A stretch of DNA of 37,866 nucleotides. Source: Actinomycetes bacterium (lineage in GTDB: Bacteria > Actinomycetota > Actinomycetes > Propionibacteriales > Nocardioidaceae). The translations under genes were made by a program, and so were the position numbers. The notes beneath the pieces are model-generated. The model was not told the origin of the DNA, made no database searches, and saw only the letters and a program-made list of their open reading frames with translations. The stretch covers positions 1 through 37,866 of the forward strand of contig JAEZEJ010000059.1 of NCBI GenBank assembly GCA_023417775.1. Reading direction: 5' to 3'. Numbering within the stretch: position 1 is the stretch's first letter; every line of letters begins with the position of its first letter. Below, in pieces: positions 23,266-30,488 of this stretch.

Positions 23266-24123
23266 GTGCTCGCTCCCTCGATCCTTCCCGGACATGTCTC
23301 GCCCCGACGGCCGGTGCCGTCGTCCATCGACCTGCCCGAATATGTGGGTCAGCCCGCGCCGCTGCCCTATCGCGGGCCCTCGGTGCGCGACGCCGAGACG
23401 ATCGAGGCCATGCGCGTGGCCGGGCGGATCGCGGCGCAGGCCCTGGATGCGGTCGAGGCGGCCATCGCGCCGGGCGTGACCACCGACGAGCTGGACCGTG
23501 TCGGGCACGAGTTCCTGCTCGATCACGGCGCCTATCCGTCGACCCTCGGCTACCGCGGCTATCCCAAGAGCCTGTGCAGCAGTGTCAACGAGGTCATCTG
23601 CCACGGCATCCCCGACGACCGGGCGCTCGTCGACGGCGACCTCGTCAATATCGACATCACGGCGTACCTCGGCGGGGTGCACGGCGATACCAACAAGACC
23701 TATCTGGTGGGAGACGTCGACGAGGAGTCGCGGCTGCTGGTCGAGCGCACGCATGAGGCGCTGAGCCGGGCGATCAAGGCGGTCAGGCCGGGCCGGCAGA
23801 TCAATGTGATCGGACGGGTGATCGAGGCCTATGCCCGCCGCTACGGGTACGGCGTGGTCCGTGATTTCACCGGCCACGGGGTCGGCCCGGCCTTCCACGA
23901 CGGCCTGATCGTCCCCCACTACGACGACCCGAGCGCCGACACCGTGATCGCGGCCGGCATGACCTTCACGATCGAGCCGATGCTGACGCTCGGGACCATC
24001 GAGTGGGATCTGTGGGACGACGGATGGACGGCGGTCACTCGCGACCACCGCCGCACCGCCCAGTTCGAGCACACCCTCCTCGTCACCGACGACGGCGCCG
24101 AGGTCCTCACCCTTCCCCGCTAG
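23266..24123 (+). CDS. map: Methionine aminopeptidase, type I
   Basis: A 285-residue metallopeptidase removing the initiator methionine from new proteins. The five metal ligands are in NIDITAYLGGVHGDTNKTY (two aspartates), TGHGVGPAFH (His), FTIEPML (Glu) and QFEHTLLV (Glu). The ~40-residue proline-containing N-terminal extension (LPGHVSPRRPVPSSIDLPEYVGQPAP) marks the actinobacterial MetAP1c form, known to contact the ribosome-exit region. Start GTG at 23266, six bases after a TAGGAT element, so probably leaderless. It is followed by a large palindrome and then the convergent aldo/keto reductase. Confidence 0.96.
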   Translation: MLAPSILPGHVSPRRPVPSSIDLPEYVGQPAPLPYRGPSVRDAETIEAMRVAGRIAAQALDAVEAAIAPGVTTDELDRVGHEFLLDHGAYPSTLGYRGYPKSLCSSVNEVICHGIPDDRALVDGDLVNIDITAYLGGVHGDTNKTYLVGDVDEESRLLVERTHEALSRAIKAVRPGRQINVIGRVIEAYARRYGYGVVRDFTGHGVGPAFHDGLIVPHYDDPSADTVIAAGMTFTIEPMLTLGTIEWDLWDDGWTAVTRDHRRTAQFEHTLLVTDDGAEVLTLPR

Positions 24124-24124
24124 A

Positions 24125-24192
24125 ACCGGGATTTGCTCCCCATTCGTCAACCAAGACAGGGTCCGGTTGACGAAAAGGGAGCAAATCCCGGT
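24125..24192. terminator. Large nested palindrome between convergent genes
   Basis: Outer arms ACCGGGATTTGCTCCC (24125-24140) and GGGAGCAAATCCCGGT (24177-24192) are perfect over 16 bp. After a two-base mismatch, inner arms TTCGTCAACC (24143-24152) and GGTTGACGAA (24165-24174) are perfect over 10 bp. The loop is 12 bases. The element fills the gap between map and the convergent reductase gene, so bidirectional termination is its simplest role. The atypical composition and shared core with 22081-22114 suggest a repeated extragenic element. Confidence 0.8.
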
Positions 24193-24209
24193 CCAGGCCG
24201 GACGACTCG

Positions 24210-25046
24210 TTACGGGACGTAGTTGAAGGTGTCCGGGTCGGGTCCGACGCGGCGATCCTCGTTCAACGCCGAGATCGATGCCAGGTCGCCATCGGAGAGC
24301 TCGAAGTCGAAGAGATCGAAGTTCTGGGCGACCCGCTCGGGCGACGAGGCCTTCGGGAACACGATGTCACCACGCTGGATCGCCCAGCGGAGCACGACCT
24401 GCGCGGGTGCACGCCCGATGCTCTCGGCGATCGCGGTGATCGCCTCATTGTCGAAGACCTGACCCTGCGCCAGCGGCGACCACGCCTCGGTGGCGACCTC
24501 GTGCTCGGCGTTGACCGCGCGCAGGTCGTCCTGCGTGAGGAAGGGGTGCACCTCGATCTGGTTGACGGCCGGGATGATGGTCGTCTCACCGATCAGCCGG
24601 CGCAGGTGGTGGGCCTGGAAGTTGGAGACGCCGATGGCCCGCGTCTTGCCGGAACGATAGGCCTCCTCCATCGCCTTCCAGGTGTCGACGAAGTCGATGT
24701 CGATCCCCGGCAGCGGCCAGTGGATGAGGAAGAGGTCGAGGCGGTCGATCCCCAGCTTCTCCAGGGATTCGTCGAGCGATGCGTGCACCCGCTCCGGCTC
24801 GTGGTTGTTGTTGTTGAGCTTGCTGGTGACGAAGACCTCGTCGCGGTCCAGCCCGGACGCGGCGAGCGCCTGCCCGACGCCCTCCTCGTTGCCGTACATC
24901 TGCGCGGTGTCGATGTGGCGGTAACCCGCCTCGAAGGCGTCGAGCACCCGGGCCCTGGTGTCCTCGGGCGGGACTTGATAGGTGCCGAAGCCGAGCTGCG
25001 GGATCTCGACGGCATTGTTCAGCGTGATCGTGGGTACGGAAGCCAT
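24210..25046 (-). CDS. Aldo/keto reductase (2,5-diketo-D-gluconate reductase type)
   Basis: A 278-residue NADPH-dependent TIM-barrel reductase of carbonyl compounds. The catalytic tetrad is complete: D46, Y51 (GYRHIDTAQMYGNEEGVG), K76 (VTSK) and H109 (IHWPLP). The cofactor motif FPKASSPERVAQN lies near the C-terminus. The ATG at 25046 begins the usual VPTITLNNAVEIPQLGFGTYQV and has a -10 element 7 bases upstream; a longer frame would run into the intergenic region. The substrate cannot be predicted. It is transcribed in the same direction as the two-component genes but from its own promoter. Confidence 0.94.
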   Translation of the reverse strand: MASVPTITLNNAVEIPQLGFGTYQVPPEDTRARVLDAFEAGYRHIDTAQMYGNEEGVGQALAASGLDRDEVFVTSKLNNNNHEPERVHASLDESLEKLGIDRLDLFLIHWPLPGIDIDFVDTWKAMEEAYRSGKTRAIGVSNFQAHHLRRLIGETTIIPAVNQIEVHPFLTQDDLRAVNAEHEVATEAWSPLAQGQVFDNEAITAIAESIGRAPAQVVLRWAIQRGDIVFPKASSPERVAQNFDLFDFELSDGDLASISALNEDRRVGPDPDTFNYVP

Positions 25047-25053
25047 GTCCTCG

Positions 25054-25059
25054 ACGCTA
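25054..25059 (-). promoter_or_regulatory. -10 element of the aldo/keto reductase gene
   Basis: Minus-strand TAGCGT is followed by 7 bases (CGAGGAC) and then the ATG at 25046. GAGGA within the spacer may also serve as a ribosome-binding site, so it may not be strictly leaderless. Confidence 0.5.
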
Positions 25060-25126
25060 GCTCGGCGTCCACCTCCCGGCACGGCGGCGGATCGTGACCT
25101 TTCTCGCGGACGCACCGGGGAATAGC

Positions 25127-25756
25127 TCAGTCGCGGTGCCGGATGATCCGTCGTTCGATCGCGGCGGAGACGGCCGCGGCGCGGGTGTCGACGCCGAGCT
25201 TGGCGTAGAGATGGGCCAGGTGGGACTTGACGGTCGCCTCGGAGATGAACAGCGCGCGGGCCAGGTCGCGATTGGACGAGCCCTGGGCGAGCAGTTCGAG
25301 CACGTCGACCTCCCGATCGGTGACCGCGCCCTCCGGCGCGGTGGATCGGCGCACCAGGGTCGCCGCGGCCCGCGCCGCCAGGACGGGCTCGCCCCGGGCG
25401 GTGCGACGGATAGCGGAGAACAGCTCGTCCGCCGGGACGTCCTTGAGCAGATAACCCCGGGCGCCCGCATCGAGCGAGCGGACGACATCGGCCTCGGTGT
25501 CATAGGTGGTCAGCACGAGCACCTCCGGAGCCGGGGAGAGACCCCTGACCGCCCGCGTGAGCTCGATGCCGTCGGCACCGGCTCCGAGATTGAGATCGAC
25601 GATGACCACGTCCGGGGCGGCGGTGTCGGCCAGGTTCACCCCCGAGGCGGCGTCCCCGGCCTCGCCGACGACGGAGAAACCGGGCTCTCCATCGAGCAGG
25701 GCGCGCACGCCCGCGCGGACCACCGGGTGGTCGTCGACGAGCACGATGCGGATCAT
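25127..25756 (-). CDS. NarL/FixJ-family response regulator
   Basis: A 209-residue regulator. The receiver domain (1-~120) has acidic D8/D9, the phosphoacceptor D54 (VIVDLNL), T83/T84 and K105. The C-terminal LuxR-type helix-turn-helix (~140-205) reads VTDREVDVLELLAQGSSNRDLARALFISEATVKSHLAHLYAKLGV. The ATG at 25756 overlaps the kinase stop (ATGA), so kinase and regulator are co-translated. The target genes are unknown; the divergent ankyrin lipoprotein and the downstream reductase are the nearest candidates. Confidence 0.95.
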   Translation of the reverse strand: MIRIVLVDDHPVVRAGVRALLDGEPGFSVVGEAGDAASGVNLADTAAPDVVIVDLNLGAGADGIELTRAVRGLSPAPEVLVLTTYDTEADVVRSLDAGARGYLLKDVPADELFSAIRRTARGEPVLAARAAATLVRRSTAPEGAVTDREVDVLELLAQGSSNRDLARALFISEATVKSHLAHLYAKLGVDTRAAAVSAAIERRIIRHRD

Positions 25757-26922
25757 GACGTCCCTCCCGTCGGCAGGTGCAGGCTGACGATGGTGCCCTC
25801 GCCGGGGGTGGACTCGACGCTGATGGTGCCGCCGACCTCCTCGGCCCGCGACCGCATCCCCGCCAGACCACGTCCCCGGTCCCCGGGTGCGAGGGGCGCC
25901 TCGATGTCGAATCCGCGGCCGTCGTCGTGGACGTCGAGGGTGAACCGCCCCGGGTGGAAGGCCATCGTGACGACGATCCTCGATGCCTGCGCGTGCTCGA
26001 CGCTGTTGGCGATGGCGCCCCGCACCGTCGCGAGCACGAGGTTGACCGCCTCCGGCCGGATCGACGCGGCATCGCCCTCGACGCGCAGCTCCACGTCGAT
26101 CTCCGGGGGCGTGTCCCGTCGCAAGGAGGCCTCGATCGCCCGGACCAAGTCCTCGGCGGTGTGGATGTCCGGGGGCGCCAGGTCGCCGATCACCCTCCTG
26201 ACCTCGAGGAGCTCGTGCCGGGCGCTGCCCTCGGCCATCGTCACGTTCTCGCGGGCACGCTCCGGGTCGGTCTCCCAGCCGCGCCGTGCCGCGTCGAGCA
26301 GCAGCACGATGCTCGACAGCCCCTGCCCCACGGAGTCGTGGATCTCACGGGCCAGACGGGTGCGCTCTCGCAGGGCTCCGACCGTCCGCTGCTCGGCGGC
26401 GAGCCGTTCCTGCGCCCGGGTCAGGTCGTCGAGGAGGGATTGCCGGTGCTCCGCCTCGCGTTGGAGGGCGTCGTACGCCGCGACGGCGATCCCCGCGAGC
26501 CCCAACGGACCGACGACGAGGGTGGGATCGAAGCGTTCGGTGAGCCGCCAGCCGGCGGTGACGACCACACAGGCCATCGCCAGCACCGTGACACCCCCCG
26601 GTACCAGCGGCAGCGAACGCAGGACGATGAAGGACAGCGGCACCGCCACCCAGGCGAAGGAGGGGGCGGCCAGCGTCACGGCGGCCCAGAGCCCCACCAC
26701 GATGACCACCGACGTCACCTCGGCCTCACGACGATGGGGCCGGCCCAGAGCCCAGCCGATGACGACTCCCGCGAGCAGGACCGCACCGGCCAGGACGGGG
26801 TCCGGACCGTGCCGGTCGAGGTAGCGGACGATCGCGGCGGCGACGAAGACCACGGTGACGCCCGCGAGCCAGCGATCGAGAGCGCCGGCGGCCTCCAGCA
26901 CACCTCGTCGCACCTGGTTCAT
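25753..26922 (-). CDS. Sensor histidine kinase, HisKA_3 (NarX/DesK-like) family
   Basis: A 389-residue membrane kinase. The N-terminal half has about five hydrophobic segments (~19-33, 43-59, 70-86, 89-103, 110-124, 134-150) with almost no extracytoplasmic loops, so it probably senses within the membrane. A coiled coil (~150-185) leads to the HisKA_3 dimerisation domain with the phospho-accepting H195 in REIHDSVGQGLSSIVLLLD. The HATPase domain keeps the N box (GAIANSVEHA) and G boxes (DDGRGF, GRGLAGMRSRAEEVGG). Start ATG at 26922. The stimulus is unknown. Confidence 0.94.
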   Translation of the reverse strand: MNQVRRGVLEAAGALDRWLAGVTVVFVAAAIVRYLDRHGPDPVLAGAVLLAGVVIGWALGRPHRREAEVTSVVIVVGLWAAVTLAAPSFAWVAVPLSFIVLRSLPLVPGGVTVLAMACVVVTAGWRLTERFDPTLVVGPLGLAGIAVAAYDALQREAEHRQSLLDDLTRAQERLAAEQRTVGALRERTRLAREIHDSVGQGLSSIVLLLDAARRGWETDPERARENVTMAEGSARHELLEVRRVIGDLAPPDIHTAEDLVRAIEASLRRDTPPEIDVELRVEGDAASIRPEAVNLVLATVRGAIANSVEHAQASRIVVTMAFHPGRFTLDVHDDGRGFDIEAPLAPGDRGRGLAGMRSRAEEVGGTISVESTPGEGTIVSLHLPTGGTS

Positions 26923-26930
26923 GGGAGCCG

Positions 26931-26936
26931 AGACTA
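26931..26936 (-). promoter_or_regulatory. -10 element of the two-component operon
   Basis: Minus-strand TAGTCT is followed by 8 bases and then the ATG at 26922. No ribosome-binding site is visible. The spacing is the longest of the leaderless set. Confidence 0.5.
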
Positions 26937-27030
26937 CGTGGACGCGCGAGGCAGGACATCATCCATTCGGCTATCGGCCGGTGGCCGCGCGATGGTCCTG
27001 CAGCGGGCCGTGCTCCGGCAGGCTCGGTCC

Positions 27031-28296
27031 ATGAGGTCATCGCTTTCCCTCCCCCTTCTCGTTCTCGGCCTGGGCGTGACGCTGGCAGCCTGTTCCGACG
27101 GCGCGCCTGCCGCCGCGCCTCCGTCTGAGACGATGCCACCGGCGACCCCGACACCCGACGGGGACGCCGCCGCGGAGGAGACGATGTCGCAGGAGGAGCT
27201 CGACACGGCGCTGATCGACGCCACCTGGGCGCATGACGCGGCCGCGGTCGCCGAGCTGATCGAGCGCGGAGCCGAGGTGAACCATCAGGATGAGACCCAG
27301 CAGTCCTCCTTCCTGATCGCGGCGAGCGAGGGTGATCTGGACATCCTGCGACTCACCCTCAACGCCGGGGCGGATGTCGAGGCAGTGGATTCCTTCGACG
27401 GGACGGCGCTGATCCGGGCGGCGGAGCGTGGTCACGCGATGGTCGTGGGCGAGCTGATCCGAGCGGGGGTCGCCCTCGATCACGTCAACAACCTCGGCTA
27501 TCAGGCGATCCACGAGGCGGCGTGGCTCGGCCGCGATGATGCCGACTATGCGGCCACGATCCGGGTGCTGGTCGCCGCCGGAGCGGAGACGGACCGGCCA
27601 TCGGGCCGCCAGGGCCTGACACCGGCGCAGCTGGCCGGACAGCGTGGTTTCACCGGTCTCTCCGGCGTGCTGAACGCCACCTCCGCTCCTGTCGCCGAGG
27701 GCGAGGCGGATGGGGTGCTGCTCCGGGCGGCCGCGGAGGGCGACCCCGATCTGCTGGCTCGTGCGCTGCGCGCGGGGGCGGCGATCGATGCGCGGGGCGG
27801 CGGTGGCCGCACGGCGCTGTTGCACGCCTCGATCGGCGATCATGTGGACGCCGCGCGCGTCCTCGTGGCTCTGGGAGCCGATCCCGATGTGCTCGACGAC
27901 CGTCACGACACGGCCTGGCTGGTCACCGGGGTCACGGGGAGCGTGGAGATGCTCGAGACCTTGTTGCCCGCAGGTCCGGATCTCACGATCGTCAACCGCT
28001 TCGGCGGCGTCTCGGTGATCCCGGCCAGCGAGCGCGGACATGTGGACTATGTGCGACGGGTCGTGGAGACCGGCATCGACGTCGACCACGTCAACCAGCT
28101 GGGATGGACCGCGCTGCTCGAGGCGGTGATCCTCGGCGACGGTGGACCCGCTCATCAGGAGATCGTCGAGATCCTCCTCGCCGCCGGTGCCGATCCGTCG
28201 ATCGCCGATGGCGAAGGCATGACGGCGTTGGCCCATGCCGAGCAGCGCGGATACGAGCAGATCGCGGCCTCGCTCCGCGCGGCGGAGAACGGCTGA
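27031..28296 (+). CDS. Ankyrin-repeat lipoprotein
   Basis: A 421-residue predicted lipoprotein. The signal peptide MRSSLSLPLLVLGLGVTLAAC has a good lipobox (LAAC, Cys21), so the mature protein should be anchored outside the membrane. A Pro/Ala/Thr-rich linker (~22-50) precedes two ankyrin blocks: ~53-215 and ~226-421. The blocks resemble each other, each ending with DHVNxLGxxAxxEAxxLG...ILVAAGA and a final degenerate repeat. I chose the ATG at 27031 because it gives the signal peptide; the frame is open much further upstream as a shadow of the kinase gene. It diverges from the two-component genes by 108 bp and may be one of their targets. Ankyrin repeats mediate protein binding; the partner is unknown. 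Confidence 0.88.
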   Translation: MRSSLSLPLLVLGLGVTLAACSDGAPAAAPPSETMPPATPTPDGDAAAEETMSQEELDTALIDATWAHDAAAVAELIERGAEVNHQDETQQSSFLIAASEGDLDILRLTLNAGADVEAVDSFDGTALIRAAERGHAMVVGELIRAGVALDHVNNLGYQAIHEAAWLGRDDADYAATIRVLVAAGAETDRPSGRQGLTPAQLAGQRGFTGLSGVLNATSAPVAEGEADGVLLRAAAEGDPDLLARALRAGAAIDARGGGGRTALLHASIGDHVDAARVLVALGADPDVLDDRHDTAWLVTGVTGSVEMLETLLPAGPDLTIVNRFGGVSVIPASERGHVDYVRRVVETGIDVDHVNQLGWTALLEAVILGDGGPAHQEIVEILLAAGADPSIADGEGMTALAHAEQRGYEQIAASLRAAENG

Positions 28297-28324
28297 GATC
28301 CTGGACGAGCCAGCGTTCAGGTGA

Positions 28325-28720
28325 GGCGAATGAGCCGGCCTATAAGCCGGATTCTGTCCTCACCCGGAGGCGAGGGGCGACCATCCATCTGGGATGCGCA
28401 TCGCTGCGCACCTCGGTGCAACCTACCCGCTGACATCAGGCGGGCAGCCCGTCAGCGCAGGCCCGAAGGCCCTCTTGGTCTTGCTCCCGGTGGGGTTTAC
28501 CGAGCCACGACGGTCACCCGCCGCGCTGGTGAGCTCTTACCTCACCGTTTCACCCTTACCCGCACCCTCGTCACCGACGAGGGCCGCTGGCGGTCTGCTT
28601 TCTGTGGCACTGTCCCGCACGTCACCGTGGGTGGCCGTTAGCCACCACCGTGCCCTGTGGAGTCCGGACTTTCCTCGACATCGTCGCCGATGCCGCGGCC
28701 GCCCGGCCGGCTCATTCGCG
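28325..28720 (-). ncRNA. rnpB: RNase P RNA, bacterial class A
   Basis: The catalytic RNA of ribonuclease P, which matures tRNA 5' ends. On the minus strand the P4 core GAGGAAAGTCCGGACTCC lies near the 5' end. The ACAGAAAGCAGACC segment and the 3' core ACAGAATCCGGCTTATAGGCC with the second P4 strand follow in order. P1 is formed by the perfect 14-base arms at 28705-28718 and 28327-28340. The loop matching tRNA CCA (GGTAA type) reads GGTAAGGGTGAAACGGTGAGGTAAGAG. A TAGGAT element at 28727-28732 places the 5' end at about 28720; the 3' end is approximate. Confidence 0.95.
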
Positions 28721-28726
28721 AGCCCG

Positions 28727-28732
28727 ATCCTA
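28727..28732 (-). promoter_or_regulatory. rnpB promoter -10
   Basis: Minus-strand TAGGAT lies 6 bases before the predicted RNA 5' end, the same spacing seen for the leaderless mRNAs in this window. Confidence 0.6.
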
Positions 28733-28776
28733 CTCGTGCGACCCAGATCACGGTGCGGCCGCGTACCCATGACTGT

Positions 28777-28782
28777 TAGCGT
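28777..28782 (+). promoter_or_regulatory. -10 element of the manganese riboswitch transcript
   Basis: TAGCGT lies 6 bases before position 28789, one base before the first P1 nucleotide, so the aptamer probably begins at the very 5' end of the transcript. Confidence 0.5.
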
Positions 28783-28789
28783 TGAGACA

Positions 28790-28886
28790 TCGAAAGGGAG
28801 TAGTCCCCAATCGCTGCGTCGACATACTGAACGGCCTCGGCCGTTCCGGTGCAGCGGGCCAGACCTCTGGCGGACGAGACTTTCGA
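28790..28886 (+). promoter_or_regulatory. yybP-ykoY manganese riboswitch aptamer
   Basis: The conserved yybP-ykoY features are present in order. P1 is formed by TCGAAAG (28790-28796) with CTTTCGA (28880-28886). GGGAGTAG follows the first strand, the metal-binding loop contains CATACTGA (28823-28830), and the second loop carries GCCAGACCTCTGGC near 28858-28871. This class senses Mn2+ and switches on manganese exporters. The downstream gene is a UPF0016 exporter, as expected. Expression-platform hairpins follow at 28901-28926 and 28934-28959. Confidence 0.9.
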
Positions 28887-28900
28887 CCGGATCGTTCTAC

Positions 28901-28926
28901 CGACGAGTCCGGTCGAGGACTCGTCG
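28901..28926 (+). promoter_or_regulatory. Riboswitch expression-platform hairpin 1
   Basis: Perfect 10-bp arms, CGACGAGTCC and GGACTCGTCG, with a six-base loop between aptamer and terminator. It shares CGACGAG-like sequence with the terminator arm and may take part in alternative pairing with the downstream hairpin. Confidence 0.6.
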
Positions 28927-28933
28927 AATACGA

Positions 28934-28965
28934 CTCTTCGTCCGGACACGGACGAGGAGTTTTTT
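28934..28965 (+). terminator. Riboswitch-controlled intrinsic terminator containing the RBS
   Basis: Stem CTCTTCGTCCG / CGGACGAGGAG (11 bp with one G-U, loop GACA) is followed directly by six T residues, then C and the ATG at 28967. The 3' arm contains GAGGAG, the only ribosome-binding site for the exporter. When formed, the hairpin both terminates transcription and hides this site; Mn2+ binding should disfavour it. Confidence 0.8.
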
Positions 28966-28966
28966 C

Positions 28967-29548
28967 ATGTGGGAAGCACTGGTGCTCAGCACCGTGGTGA
29001 TCTTCGTGGCCGAGCTGGGCGACAAGAGTCAGCTGATGGCCATGACCTTCGCCTCCCGGTACCGGGCACGCGATGTGCTGATCGGCATCACCGCCGCCAC
29101 CGCGATCGTCCACCTGGCCTCCGTCGGCATCGGCTACTGGGTCGGCGAGGCGTTCTCGGACTACCAAGGCTGGATCTCGATCGCCGCGGGCATCGCCTTC
29201 ATCGGCTTCGCGCTGTGGACGCTGCGCGGCGACGAACTGACCGATGACGAGGCGGACAAGGCCCGCAAGAGCACCGGCAAGGCCCTCGTCGCCGTGGGTG
29301 TCGCCTTCTTCCTCGCCGAGCTCGGCGACAAGACCATGCTCGCCACCATCACACTCGCCGTCCGGGAGGACTGGTTCGGCGTGTGGATCGGCAGCACCGT
29401 CGGCATGGTCGCCGCGGACGCGCTGGCGATCGTCGTCGGCTTCCTGCTCGGCAAGAGGCTGCCGGAGAAGTTCATCAAGTACGGGGCGGCGGCCGCCTTC
29501 GCGATCTTCGCCGTCATCCTGATCATCGAGGGCGTCCGCGCCGTCTGA
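28967..29548 (+). CDS. UPF0016/GDT1 (TMEM165, MneA-like) manganese exporter
   Basis: A 193-residue membrane protein with six predicted helices. The two hallmark motifs ELGDKSQ (residues ~16-22, helix 1) and ELGDKTM (~121-127, helix 4) show the inverted-repeat ExGDK(S/T) architecture of cation/Ca2+ exchanger-like GDT1 proteins, which in bacteria export Mn2+. The central loop DELTDDEADKARKSTG is cytoplasmic and acidic. The ATG at 28967 starts the conserved WEALVLSTVVIFVAELGDK and lies 7 bases after GAGGAG. Control by the yybP-ykoY riboswitch directly upstream strongly supports a manganese-detoxification role. Confidence 0.95.
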   Translation: MWEALVLSTVVIFVAELGDKSQLMAMTFASRYRARDVLIGITAATAIVHLASVGIGYWVGEAFSDYQGWISIAAGIAFIGFALWTLRGDELTDDEADKARKSTGKALVAVGVAFFLAELGDKTMLATITLAVREDWFGVWIGSTVGMVAADALAIVVGFLLGKRLPEKFIKYGAAAAFAIFAVILIIEGVRAV

Positions 29549-29561
29549 CCACCCGGCCGCT

Positions 29562-29677
29562 GGCGGTACGTGGTCGACCTATCGACGCAGCTGGAGGTAG
29601 CCCATCAACGCCATCCGCGGTCGATAACGTCGCCCGGGCACCGCCGCCCGCGAGGAATAGGTCGATCGTCTACCGCC
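29562..29677. repeat. Imperfect long inverted repeat in exporter-yaaA gap
   Basis: GGCGGTA...TCGACCTAT (29562-29568 and 29574-29582) is mirrored by ATAGGTCGA...TACCGCC (29657-29665 and 29671-29677). Sixteen paired bases are interrupted by a five-base mismatch at the same place in each arm, with ~74 bases between. It could fold the 3' end of the exporter transcript. I see no gene in 29549-29717. Confidence 0.5.
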
Positions 29678-29705
29678 GCCCGACTGGACGAGGTCACCGG
29701 ATCGA

Positions 29706-29711
29706 TAGGCT
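29706..29711 (+). promoter_or_regulatory. Leaderless -10 element of yaaA
   Basis: TAGGCT is followed by 6 bases and then the GTG at 29718; there is no purine-rich ribosome-binding site at the proper distance. Confidence 0.6.
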
Positions 29712-29717
29712 CGTGGG

Positions 29718-30476
29718 GTGCTGATCCTCCTACCGCCGTCCGAGGGCAAGACCCGTCCGACCGACGGATCTCCGCTGGAGCTGGGCGCCCTCTCCCTCCC
29801 CCAGCTGAATCGCCAGCGCGAGCAGCTGCTGAAGGCGCTGATCCGGCTCTGCACCGGACGGGAGAGCCACGCGATGGAGGTGCTCGGCCTCGGCGCGACC
29901 CAGGCCGACGCGGTGGCCCGCAATGCCGTCCTGCTCGACGAGCCGACCGGCCGCGCGGACTCCGTCTACACCGGAGTGCTGTTCGAACACCTCGACCCGG
30001 GCTCCTTCACCGATGCCGAACGGGCCCGCGCCGATCACACGCTCGCGATCGCCTCCGCGCTCTTCGGCCTCGTGCGCCCCGGCGACGCCATCCCCGCCTA
30101 CCGCCTGTCGGCGGGCGTGTCGCTCCCTCGCCTCGGGACGATGTCCTCACGATGGAAGCCGCTGCTCCCCTCCGCGATCGAGGAACTGGCCGACGGCCGG
30201 CTCGTCGTCGACCTGCGATCGGGCGGCTACGTCAACCTCGGCAGGCCTCCCGCCGCCGTGGCCGCTGCGACCCTCCGCGTGCTGCACGAGAAGGACGGCA
30301 AGCGCAGCGTCGTCAGCCACTTCAATAAGGCCACCAAGGGCCGCGTCGTCCGGCGCCTGATCACCGAGGAGGTCGACGCGAAGGACCCCGAGGACCTCGC
30401 CACTGCGCTACGCGATCTGGGCTGGACGGTCGAGATCGACGGCACCCGACTCGACCTCGTCGTCACCGAACTCTGA
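29718..30476 (+). CDS. yaaA: YaaA-family peroxide-stress protein
   Basis: A 252-residue DUF328/UPF0246 protein. The N-terminus MLILLPPSEGKTRP is the family signature, followed by YTGVLFEHLDPGSF, the LFGLVRPGDAIPAYRLS segment, LRSGGYV and the C-terminal VVSHFNKATKGRVVRRLI. E. coli YaaA lowers intracellular free iron during hydrogen peroxide stress and binds DNA through a helix-hairpin-helix-like fold; the biochemical activity is not settled. Start GTG at 29718 with a leaderless promoter. It is convergent with the phosphatase gene, 12 bp apart. Confidence 0.93.
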   Translation: MLILLPPSEGKTRPTDGSPLELGALSLPQLNRQREQLLKALIRLCTGRESHAMEVLGLGATQADAVARNAVLLDEPTGRADSVYTGVLFEHLDPGSFTDAERARADHTLAIASALFGLVRPGDAIPAYRLSAGVSLPRLGTMSSRWKPLLPSAIEELADGRLVVDLRSGGYVNLGRPPAAVAAATLRVLHEKDGKRSVVSHFNKATKGRVVRRLITEEVDAKDPEDLATALRDLGWTVEIDGTRLDLVVTEL

Positions 30477-30488
30477 GCCGCCGGATCC

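Noticed and set aside
22081..24192. Possible CRISPR or transposon, because two gaps share palindromic cores.
   Set aside because: Only two copies, no spacer array, no transposase or target-site duplication; treated as extragenic palindromes.
25777..27030. Upstream extension of the ankyrin lipoprotein frame.
   Set aside because: It is antisense to the histidine kinase, and the signal peptide with lipobox fixes the start at 27031.
28394..28966. Upstream extension of the manganese exporter frame.
   Set aside because: It runs through rnpB and the riboswitch; the conserved protein starts at 28967.
29562..29677. Remnant of a small insertion element.
   Set aside because: No transposase fragment or flanking direct repeat is visible; only the inverted arms can be supported.
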